Assembly: GCA_004151065.3 (NCBI GenBank)
Contig: NWUY0300106278.1
Span: 1-26,576, forward strand
Reading direction: 5' to 3'
Source of the DNA: Larix sibirica
Lineage: Eukaryota; Streptophyta; Pinopsida; Pinales; Pinaceae
Length of the DNA stretch: 26,576 nt
Part shown: piece by piece, positions 18,435 to 26,576 of the stretch
Numbering within the stretch: position 1 is the first letter of the stretch
Layout: the number at the start of each line of letters is the position of its first letter
Notes under the pieces: model-generated
Told to the model about the DNA's origin: nothing
The model's input: the letters and a program-made list of their open reading frames with translations, nothing else
Databases searched by the model: none
Program-made: the position numbers and the translations under genes

Positions 18435-18870
18435 GTGTCTAGTCTTAAAGTTGACAATAGGGTGGGTTTGATCCACTTATGTATGTCTGGGGAGTGTAAT
18501 GCAAGCTTGACACATTTGACCACTACCCCTGGGTTCCCCCATGGAAACCTTAGAGGTTGGATGTTGTCATGGGAATTAAACCTTGGTCATTGGTGAGGTC
18601 ATCGGTGAAAAACTCTTCATTCTTAACCGATGGATCAAACCTGTTTGGGAAAAAAATTTGTTGTAGCCATAAGAAGTAGTGTTTGGTCTCAAGGATGACA
18701 AGAGGATGGGATTTGATCCACTTATGTGATACAAGCCTCACATGTTTGACCAATACCTCTGGGTTCCCTCATGGCAACCTTAGGGGCCAGAGACCCTCAT
18801 GGGAGTTCAACCTTGGTCACTAGTGAAAAACTCCTCATTCCTCACCAATGGATCCAACTCCTTTGAGCAT
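18435..18870. repeat. Imperfect tandem duplication, about 244-bp unit
   Basis: GTGTNTNGTCTNAAGNNTGACAA and TTTGATCCACTTATG occur at about 18435 and again at about 18679. Each is followed by TTTGACCANTACC, CTGGGTTCCC and CTCATTCTNNACCNATGGATC-type sequence in the same order. Copies have diverged by substitutions and indels. On the minus strand each unit carries B-box-like sequences (GGTTTAATTCC in one, GGTTGAACTCC in the other, and GGATCAAA), so the unit may derive from a tRNA-related SINE, though no tail or target duplication is clear. Confidence 0.6.
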
Positions 18871-18984
18871 ATTAATGATGATTTTTATTAATGCCATTCA
18901 AGGATTTTAAGAATAAGCTTCATCTTAGTTTCCCGCATTAGATGAGAATGTCATCAACACCTTCTTTTGTAGTTGACAACTTTG

Positions 18985-19377
18985 TTAATGGAGGCTTGAG
19001 GGTTTGGCTAAGAATCCTTGAAAGACCATTTATTTTGCGAATTGTTTAAACACTCAGTGCTCTTCATCATTATAGCAGAAGTGAGCTTTTGTATATACCT
19101 TCTCTACCTCATGATTCACTTTTACCCCAGGCTCGAGAATGTTGACGTTGATGGTGTTTTTGGTATTGTAGCAACTTCTCTTCAGGGTTTCTAGAAGAAG
19201 AATATCTTTGATAGCTTTGTCCTTCACTGTGGACACCTATATGGGTGATAGATTCAACATACCACATGTTGATGTGCTAGTGCTTGATATCATGAGTGTG
19301 GTGGATTGGGTGATGTTGTACACGTGTTTTTTGGTGCCCTAGGCCTCAACAGTCATGGAAAGTCCTAAGGGATTCAT
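18985..19377 (-). pseudogene. Eroded minus-strand frame, unidentified
   Basis: From ATG 19377 one frame continues to 18985 with stops at 19339 (TAG), 19237 (TAG), 19054 (TGA) and 19030 (TAA), and no frame change. The longest open part contains KDKAIKDILLLETLKRS, NVNILEPGVKVNHEVEKVY and FCYNDEEH. Content looks coding rather than random, and the stops TAG and TGA could arise by single transitions. I do not recognise the family; a transposon protein is the default guess. Confidence 0.35.
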
Positions 19378-20394
19378 AGATATGCAACTGATTGGGCATG
19401 GGATTCTCTTATAAAATATGAAGATTGGTCTCTTAAATGATTACTATAAAATGGAAATAAAAAAGAACAAACCATAATTTTTTTAGTGCAACTCATTAAA
19501 AATTAACTACTATATCCAATTGTTCTAGACACAAATTCATAATCAAAAGCAGTGTCCATGTACATTTAAATCAATTCACAAGAAGGGTATCAACAACACA
19601 TAGCACAAACTTTTTTCCATTTCCATATGATTCCCAAAATTTATAGAGCACCAAACCTCCAATCTCTTTAAGTCCCAAAAAAACAAGTTTTACATTGCAA
19701 TAAACACAACACGTCCTTGTAATAAGCATCTTAACTTCTACCCAAATGCATGGATATATGTAATTCACTTTACTGCATGTAACAGTCTCAAATTATTTAG
19801 TATGACATTGTAGCTACCACTAACTTACCTATGATATCCCTATGCCAATGTGCCCTCACTCTACCTCTAATATCCCTAAGCCAATGCACCTTTGTTGTAA
19901 TGCACAACCTTAAATGGAACTTGAGGCATTGTCTTCATAATAACACTATAGAACATTCTACACACTTTTTTCTTTTTCTTTTTCTAGAAGATGGTAAAAC
20001 CTATTGTAACTCAGTTGTCAAATTAGTAGTGAGGATAACCATCACTGGCTACTATTTGCACATGTGAGTTGACTCATCACCATAATTCAAGGAAAACTAC
20101 ACCACTTAAAATAGCCCACTGGTGGTTTGTAAGGGGGCAAACTTCCACTCCTATCAAATGCCTTTAAGTCTTCGGCCATTAACTTGTTTCCTTACGTTCG
20201 AAGAAAGTGAGCTCTTAGCCAATCAAAAGTAGTTTTAGATTTTACTCCCAGACCATAACATTTTACACACATTTAGTCAACTAATTATACACTATTTACT
20301 CTCGTTTTTCCTTTTAAAACTAATATATAAACATTGCATTATATTGCCACCCATTTGAGAGCATGAATGATAAAAATATCACATAATATCTATT
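19378..20394. other. AT-rich interval, nothing recognised
   Basis: No supported coding frame. Two imperfect copies of CTAATATCCCTANGCCAATG-like sequence lie near 19831 and 19866, a small local repeat. Confidence 0.4.
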
Positions 20395-20409
20395 AGTAAA
20401 TGGGATAGC

Positions 20410-22438
20410 TATGATCAAATCAAATATATGTTTCCTTTCAAAATGGAAGTTCTTGATACAGGTTTAAAGTACCTTGGATGATACCTTAAACCTAATAATT
20501 ATAGAACTGTCGACTGGGCTAGCTCCTCCAAAAGATTGATAGGAGAATTAATAATTGGACTTATTGTTGGTTGTCTTTAGGGGGAAGATTGGTTCTAGCA
20601 CAGTCTGTGTTACAAAGCATTCATGTGTATTGGTTGGGACTTATGAAAGTTTCAATTGCAATCATTTCTGCTATCAGAAATAAAATCTTTGTCGGTTGTC
20701 TTTAGGGGGAAGATTGGTTCTGGCACAGTCTGTGTTACAGAGCATTCCTGTGTATTGGTTGGGACTTATGAAAGTTTCGATTGCAATCATTTTTGCTATC
20801 AGAAATAAAATCTTTGTTTCATTTCCTGTGGGCTGGAAAGACAATTTTTTAAAAATTTCATCTTACAAATTGGGAGAGTTTGTCTCGACCTAAATGTGCA
20901 AGTGGTCGGGGTCTCTTGAATCTAGAATGGTTTAGTCGGGCTTTACATGTAAAGAGCTTATGGAGGGCTAATACGGGAGAAGGGATTTGGAGTAATGTGA
21001 TTAGAAAAAAATATATGAAGACTTACAATGTTGTTTAGTGGATTAGATATCATGTCTTGTATTATCAAAAGGCTTCTTTCATATGGAGGGGGATAATCGG
21101 TATGTTTCCATATATTGGAATGTTTCTAAGATGGCACATTGGAAATGGTAGTCATGCTCATATTGGAATCGACCCCTTTGTTGGAGCAGGGGAGAGATAC
21201 AAACTTTCCTCTTTGGTGATCCCACATCTTCACTCAAGGTGCATATTTACTCGTTCACAAGCCTTCCAGAAAGGTAATGAGTCTTATTCCCCACATTGGC
21301 TTTCGGCTGATGAACTAGGCTTATCAGGTGATGCTGCCTTGGAGTGGAACGATTACGTATTAATGCTGAAATGTTCGGGTATTTTTCTCTCTGATAGATC
21401 AAATCAATTAATATGGGACTGACATACTACAAATGGCATTTTAATAGTAAAAAATGCATATATTGCTATATTTCACAGTCATAATCCATCTGATCCAAAG
21501 TGGTGGTCTTGTATGACCTGGAAATGGAAAATTCCAACAAAGCTTAAATGTTTTATTTGGCTTTGCTTAGAAGATAAAATGTTAACCTCGTAAAACCTTC
21601 TCAAAAGGGGATTCTATGGCCCCAAGATTTGCATGATGTGTAAAAAAGACGCAGAGGATGTCTCTCACTTGTTTCTTCATTGCCAATTTTTTAAAAGGGT
21701 ATGGACTGATCTACAAAGAATTATGCAGCTGAGAGATGTTTGGGAAGGGCTCACATTAAATGATTTTATGTTTAATTGGTTCACAAGGAAGGTTAAATTT
21801 AAATTTCTTCATATCTTCACTATATGGACGATATGGAAATGTAGGAATCATATTACATTTGAGAATAAATCCCCTTTAGTGGTCGGAATATGTAGACAGG
21901 TTTTGTCACTTTCTTAGGAATCCCCAGGTTCAGAAAGAAAAGTTTGAAGCATAATTATTATTAATCCTATCTTATATGATTATTCCTCATATGGATTCTT
22001 CGATGGTGCTTGTAAAAATGGTATTGGTGGTGCAAGTATGATTCTTTTCATCAAAAGAGACCACAAGATTCTTCTTAAGATAGGGGTGGGCAATGGTAGT
22101 AATACAAAGGCAGAGTTAGTTGCACTATGGGGCCTTCCGTGGATTGCTCAAAAGAGGGGGATCTTTAATATCAAAATCTTTGGTGACTCAGTAATTCTTA
22201 TTAACTGGGCAAATGGAATTTTCGATATACACAACATCTTTTTGGAACACTGGCTTCACTCTACACACAATCTTATTAAAGTTTTGTGGACATCTATTTT
22301 TCCCATATTTATAGTGAATCCAATATGGATGCTGACCAATTATCAAAAGAGGCTCTTGGTCCGATGGATGGCATTATAAGCTTTCAGAAACTCATTGAAT
22401 ATTCCATTGTTGACATTGACACATTTTCGTTCTTTTAG
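20410..22438 (+). pseudogene. LINE ORF2 3' half: RT thumb, zinc motif, RNase H
   Basis: The first recognisable part is LDTGLKYLG, a stop, then YLKPNNYRTVDW (about 20450-20520). Frameshifts and the 125-bp duplication break the next section, which includes LSLGGRLVLAQSVLQSIPVYW. From about 20883 one frame holds to about 22277, with stops at 21420, about 21592, 21915 and 21942. It contains GLLNLEWFSRAL, WHIGNGSHAHIGIDPFVG, KWWSCMTWKWKIP, the zinc motif CMMCKKDAEDVSHLFLHC and FTIWTIWKCRNHI. RNase H starts at FFDGACKNGIGG (about 21990) and includes TKAELVAL and GDSVILINWANG. After a frameshift near 22278 the end MDADQLSKEAL completes the domain. All RNase H acidic residues are recognisable, yet the copy is dead. 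Confidence 0.87.
20569..20817 (+). repeat. 125-bp tandem duplication inside LINE C
   Basis: GGTTGTCTTTAGGGGGAAG begins at 20569 and again at 20694. The copies run to TAAAATCTTTGT and differ at only about five positions, so the event is much younger than the LINE insertion. It repeats the coding segment for LSLGGRLVLAQSV and shifts the frame (125 is not a multiple of three). Confidence 0.92.
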
Positions 22439-22627
22439 TTTTGTTCTTGAATGAAATTTTTTGTGAGATAGTAGTTCTTGTCTTTTGTCGCTATGTAGCA
22501 AGTGAGGGATTATCCTTTTGAAAGTTGGATTGTTGAAACCAGATGGGATTACTGTAAAGAGGTTCATGTTTTTTGGTTTCCAGACATTTCTGTCATAAGA
22601 AGTATTGTATCTCTGCTAAGTATTTAT

Positions 22628-22661
22628 GTAACTTTGATTTCAAAAGGAAATAACAAGTTAT
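22628..22661 (+). other. 3'-terminal hairpin of LINE C
   Basis: GTAACTT (22628-22634) can pair with AAGTTAT (22655-22661), the last pair being G-T, i.e. G-U in RNA. A T-rich stretch and the A-rich tail follow. This is the same arrangement as in LINE B, LINE D and the 14.2-kb copy. Confidence 0.55.
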
Positions 22662-22707
22662 AGCTTTTTTCTATTGAAAAGAAAAAAATTGAGCCTGGTG
22701 AATAGGA

Positions 22708-22819
22708 GACAAATAGAAAGAGATTTATGGTTTTTAGTTTTAATGGGTTTCTTTAAGCTATCCGACAAATAGAAAGATATTTATGGTTTTTAGTTTTAAT
22801 GGGTTTCTTTAAGCTATCC
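22708..22819. repeat. 56-bp tandem duplication after LINE C
   Basis: Two nearly identical 56-base copies (22708-22763 and 22764-22819) beginning GACAAATAGAAAGA and ending TAAGCTATCC, with a single G/T difference seen. It lies about 20 bases beyond the LINE C tail. Confidence 0.92.
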
Positions 22820-23213
22820 TTCTCTTCATTGCACAACGATAATAGAGTAATTGTGTTTGGTGTTTGTAGATTGAATGTGTTTGCATCTTGAAAGAGTGCT
22901 CATAGTTTAGTGCATATAAGAGTTTACATGTAATAGAAACTAAGTGGGTTCACTTTGATTAACATTTTTTTATAATGATTTGTGTTTCTTTTAACTTGGT
23001 TCGTATAGTTTAAGAAGGTATTTGTTTTTACTTGGTTCGTATGGTTTCAATTTTTATTTTTAATATAGCATATTTTTGACATAAATAGGATGTTAATATA
23101 TATTATTAATTCAAATATTAAATTAAGACTTGAGAAGTGGTTTTATGGTTTAAAGGTCTAGTAACATATTATTTTAACTTAGTTTAAAGGTATGGTAAAG
23201 CTTGGCTTAAACT
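22820..23213. other. AT-rich spacer between LINE C and LINE D
   Basis: No gene seen. CTTGGTTCGTATNGTTT appears twice, near 22997 and 23034. This is the pre-insertion sequence into which LINE D inserted. Confidence 0.45.
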
Positions 23214-23227
23214 ATGATAACAAATAT
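23214..23227. repeat. Target-site duplication of LINE D, left
   Basis: ATGATAACAAATAT, identical to 25924-25937. The LINE coding sequence (VYEGFHSIK) begins at the next base, which fixes the 5' truncation point at 23228. Confidence 0.92.
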
Positions 23228-25655
23228 GTTTATGAGGGATTTCACTCTATAAAGTCTAAGAGACTTAAAGCATCAGTTCTGAAGCTAGATTTGATGAAAG
23301 CATAAGACAGGGTAGATTGGACTTTCCTTCATCTAGTTCTACTTTAAACTGGTCTCTCCCTGCTAGTTACAAATTGGATTATGGTCGGTGTTTCCTCGGC
23401 TAACTTTGTTGTCGTCTTAAATGGTGATTATACAACTTTCTTCAATTCTTCCAAGGGACTCAAACATGGATTTCCCTTGTCACCTTTACTTTTCCTATTG
23501 ATCATGGAAGGGTTGAGTAAGCTCATAGAAAAATCTAGGTCGGAGGATTGCATTGGTGGTGTAAAGATCATAGAGTGTATCAGAATTACACATTTATTAT
23601 TTGTGGATGATGTTATGCTTTTTGGAAAGGGCACCTTGGTGGAATGGGCTTTCTCTAAGGAATGGTTGGAATTGTTCTATGAAGCTATAGGTATGGCTAT
23701 TAGTGCTACTAAATCCACTTTCCTGGTGAATGGGATAGATGACTCTACTAAAGCACAGATTTTGAATCTCTTTCCCTTCCAAGTGTCTCCCCTAAATGAG
23801 GGATACATATATTTGGATTACTTTGTCAAACATAACCACTACTGCAAGGAGGATTGGAATTGGATTTTGAAAAAAATTGACAAAAAGTTGGATAACTGGA
23901 CTTACAAGTGGTTGTCCCTTTGGGGTAGACTTATTCTTACCAAATCAGTGGTAGAGAATAATATTCATGTTTACTGGTTGTCCTTAGCAAAAATTCCTAA
24001 GCCAATCTTATATAAGATCTGACAAAAGTGTTTTTCCTTTCTTTGGACTGGGGCCAAAAATAAGAAATCCTTTCATCTGGTTAATTGGCAGAGACTTGCC
24101 TCCCCCAAGGTCGTTGGTGGATGGGGAATTAAAAATATTTTTCTTTTTGGAAAAGCTATGGCTACTAAAAGCCCGTGGAGATGTCTATTCCATGGTAGTA
24201 TTTGGAGTGATGTGATAAAAGGTAAGTATATCAAGTTTTTCTCTGTGGTTGAATGGTGTAGGGATGGTGGGCCTACTGGAAGAAATGTCTCAAATATTTG
24301 GAAGAACATTTCCTCTTCTTTCCCTAGTGTGGGTGATTGACTTGTGTGGAGGATAGGTGATGGAAAAAAGGTGCTTTGTGGACTTTATCCTTTCATTGGT
24401 GGGATTGAGTTCTATAAGCTCTCCCCCCCTCTTATTGACAGTTTAAAGAATGTTGGCATCTTATTCCTCAATCAAGCATATAGGGGTGTTGAGTTTCCCC
24501 ACAAGTGGATTAGTGCTTCAAAGATGAATTTGGTTGGTGAGCTTGCTGCAGAGTGGTCTAGTTATACTTTTGGGTTGCAATATTGTGGTATCATTCTTGG
24601 GGACACAACAGATTCCCTGTATTGGTCTTGGAATGAGTCTAGTGGTGAGATTACTACTAAAGCTACTTATAACGCTCTCACAACTCTTCAAAATAATGTT
24701 AATTCAAAGTGGTGGTATTCTATATTATGGCATTGGAATTTTCTCCTCAAGTTAATGTTGTTCTCTTGGATGCCCTTAGAAAACAAGGCTCTTACGTGGG
24801 AAATTTTCCATAAAAAGGGTGGATATGGGCCTGACATATGCTCTTTATACAAAAAGGATAGTGAATCCATTTCACACCTCCTCGTTACCTGTGAGTTCAC
24901 GCAATCTATTTGGTTTGAGATTAAGAAATTTTTGGGTATAACTGGTACTTGTATTCTGATTCTTTTATAACCAGCTTTAGTGCGTGGAGATTGGCGGTTC
25001 CTATGCACAAATCCTTACCTTGTTTTGTCTCTTGGAATTTATGGATTCATAGGAACAAGATTCTGTTTGAGGATGCTCCAAGCTCTATTTTCAGGGTGGT
25101 GGGTTCTATCATTAGATCTTACAAGGAATGGTTTGGTTTCTTGAAAGGTGGACAATCTATCAGTATTGGTTTCCCTTCTTTCTTTGTATCTTCTCATGTT
25201 GGATTTTTTTACGGGGACTCTCAACTACCCCTTGGGATAGGTGGTGTCAGGGTGTGTTATTTTTTAGGCATGGGCACTATATCAATTTTTGGATGGGTTG
25301 TGGGCCTAGTACAAATACAAGATCATAACCTTTAGCTTTGTGGTCTCTTTTATTCATTGCTCGTGACAAGAAAATTTATACTTTGCAAGTAGCAGGTGAT
25401 TCTCATGTTATTATAGATTGGGAAAATGGAAAGTGCCATCTACAGGTTCCATTTTTGTTTGGTTGGATGAGACAAGTAAGAACATTACAACATCTTTTTC
25501 AGGATATCTCTTTTTCCGATGTGTACATGATATATAACAAGCTTGCAAATGCACCATCGAAAAGGTCTTTAAAGTGCCCTAAAGGTACTATTTATATAGA
25601 GGAGTTTGTACATGGTTCTTTCTTATCCAGGAGGACTGTGAAGATATTCCAATGA
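23228..25655 (+). pseudogene. LINE ORF2: RT core, zinc motif, RNase H
   Basis: The frame starts VYEGFHSIKSKRLKASV and includes RT motif A as LDLMKA, stop, DRVDW (the Tyr codon is TAA), motif B-like KGLKHGFPLSPLLFLLIMEG, and the catalytic FVDD followed by VMLFG (about 23605). The thumb (LSLWGRLILTKSV, HVYWLSLAKIPKP) follows. One phase runs to 24970 with stops near 23308, 23353, 24020 and 24338. The zinc region has KWWYSILWHWN and CSLYKKDSESISHLLVTC, with the second Cys of the pair changed to Tyr. After a shift near 24950 come FVSWNLWIHRNKI and RNase H as GFFYGDSQ (first Asp now Tyr). A last shift gives LALWSLLFIA, with a stop where the Glu should be, then GDSHVIIDW and APSKRSLK to the TGA at 25653. 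Confidence 0.9.
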
Positions 25656-25862
25656 CAGAGAGTCTCATATTTTTTGGTTAGGTGTATATATTTTATACCT
25701 GATCGGCATGCTGGTCTTTTTGTGGCTCCTTTTTGGATAGCTTTGGTACTTGGCATAAACTATACATTTGTGTATTTTGTGGAATTCCTAAGATTAAGAG
25801 TTTATTAGTCAGTTAGTATGTCTATTTGTAAGCTGATATTTAGAGGACTAATGATCGATATG

Positions 25863-25895
25863 TATACTTTGATTCATGATTGAATATCAAGTATA
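25863..25895 (+). other. 3'-terminal hairpin of LINE D
   Basis: TATACTT (25863-25869) pairs perfectly with AAGTATA (25889-25895), and inner bases GAT and ATC can extend it. It is followed by a T-rich stretch and the A tail. The arm sequence differs from the GTAACTT and GTACTTTT arms of the other copies while pairing is kept. Confidence 0.6.
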
Positions 25896-25923
25896 GTTTT
25901 TCTTTTGTTTTTTTTTAAAAAAA

Positions 25924-25937
25924 ATGATAACAAATAT
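25924..25937. repeat. Target-site duplication of LINE D, right
   Basis: ATGATAACAAATAT directly after the A-rich tail, identical over 14 bases to 23214-23227. Confidence 0.92.
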
Positions 25938-26576
25938 ATCTTAAATTAGTTGTCTATTGTAGTTTAATACACATTTTACGACAACAATGTGGTCTTGCCA
26001 TTTTCATATAGGGCAAAGATAGATTACCAAAAGTCAATTATGTAAAGAACTCTTGCGTTTTTATTATATTTTGATATAAAAGTATAGTTTTTTTTTTCTT
26101 GTGAAAAAAATAGTCTATTATCTCTATGATTGTTGCTAGTCGTTGAATAACTATTTATATTTTATATATGATTATTGACATGTATTAAGAAGAATATATG
26201 AAGAAGTTGAGACAAGCCATGGTTGAGGCTAGGGTTAAGGCTAGCATGAAGAAGTTTGGAGAATTTATAGCAATAACAACTAAGGAGAAGGTAGAAATTG
26301 AGGAGGATTTCTTGAATGTTCGCTCTAAGATGAAATTTGGCTAGGAGTACAAACATGTCATTAAATGTTTGATAAAGTTATTGTCTTTAGTCTCATTGTT
26401 TTAAGGATTTATCTGGTATGGGTCATGATGGATTTGATCAACAAGGTAATCACATCTTTTTTCTTGAATTATTATACATAATTTATATAAATATAAGTAT
26501 AATTGTTTATAGAGAAATAAAGATCCAAATGTCACTGAATTAAATATACTAGCACATCCACTTAACTTGTGGTCGG
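25938..26576. other. Right flank, one 48-codon frame, no gene called
   Basis: AT-rich. A plus-strand ATG frame at 26198-26344 encodes a very charged 48-residue peptide (MKKLRQAMVEARVKASMKKF... ending RSKMKFG), of helical character. No family is recognised, no upstream continuation is open, and such a short frame may be chance or a piece of an exon. Confidence 0.3.

Larger units (their letters stand above)
20395..22687 (+). mobile_element. LINE C, 5'-truncated L1-clade retrotransposon
   Basis: It begins downstream of the RT active site and runs through the ORF2 stop (22436-22438) to a 3' end with a hairpin (22628-22661), TAGCTTTTTT and an A-rich tail (GAAAAGAAAAAAA near 22676-22688). The 5' limit is approximate; TTGAG and TGAAT occur near both ends but no clean target duplication can be claimed. 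It carries a 125-bp internal duplication. Confidence 0.85.
23228..25923 (+). mobile_element. LINE D, 5'-truncated L1-clade retrotransposon with intact boundaries
   Basis: A 2696-bp insertion flanked by a perfect 14-bp target duplication, the mark of target-primed reverse transcription. It begins inside the reverse transcriptase, so the 5' UTR, ORF1, the endonuclease and the start of RT are missing. The 3' UTR (25656-25923) carries a hairpin (25863-25895), then T-rich sequence and a tail of eight to nine A. The intact duplication suggests that it is younger than A-C, although its coding region already has stops and frameshifts. Confidence 0.93.

Noticed and set aside
20352-22710. Target duplication of LINE C (TTGAG...TGAAT near both ends)
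   Set aside because: The match needs several gaps and mismatches and does not sit at a defined 5' end.
24688-25008. 106-codon minus-strand frame opposite LINE D
   Set aside because: It is antisense to the zinc-motif region of ORF2 and shows no independent features.
1-26576. CRISPR array, phage or bacterial operon
   Set aside because: No regularly spaced short repeats with unique spacers, no ribosome-binding-site-led gene trains; all identifiable content is plant transposon sequence.

Overview
The window looks like repeat-rich nuclear DNA of a land plant, probably a seed plant with a large, slowly cleared genome (a gymnosperm or a large-genome angiosperm would fit; the sequence does not decide). 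The basis is the transposon content: a Ty3/gypsy-type LTR element with plant-style Gag and an initiator-Met-tRNA primer site, four L1-clade LINE copies whose ORF2 carries the C-terminal RNase H typical of many plant L1 elements, and tRNA-derived SINEs. I found no intact host gene, rRNA, tRNA or CRISPR array, and no bacterial features. Almost every long open frame is a transposon relic or a shadow of one.

Layout. Positions 1-313 are flank. Positions 314-6124 are one complete but dead LTR retrotransposon on the minus strand, more GC-rich than its surroundings: two 1.36-1.39 kb LTRs, a primer binding site, a polypurine tract and a short internal region coding Gag plus an aspartic protease with no reverse transcriptase, RNase H or integrase. 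Positions 6130-7500 are AT-rich with nothing recognised. From 7.5 to 11.0 kb lie two 5'-truncated LINEs in a row (A and B) on the plus strand. From 11.0 to 16.0 kb is AT-rich DNA with two related SINEs on the minus strand (12.8-13.4 kb), a short LINE 3'-end copy (about 14.0-14.3 kb) and a 66-bp duplication. From 16.0 to 19.4 kb are degenerate tandem repeats and eroded unidentified minus-strand frames. LINE C is at 20.4-22.7 kb and LINE D at 23.2-25.9 kb, the latter bounded by a perfect 14-bp target-site duplication. The last 640 bases hold nothing recognised beyond a 48-codon frame.

How the parts relate. The LINE relics end in a similar 3' module: a short hairpin whose arms differ between copies but stay complementary, then a T-rich stretch, then an A-rich tail. 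The SINE at 13.2 kb ends in a sequence that resembles this module, and the SINE at 12.8 kb shares part of that SINE's 3' end. This suggests a LINE/SINE partnership in which the LINE reverse transcriptase recognises the shared 3' structure. Superimposed on the old transposons are several local tandem duplications of 56-125 bp, some inside LINE coding sequence, which are younger than the insertions they lie in.
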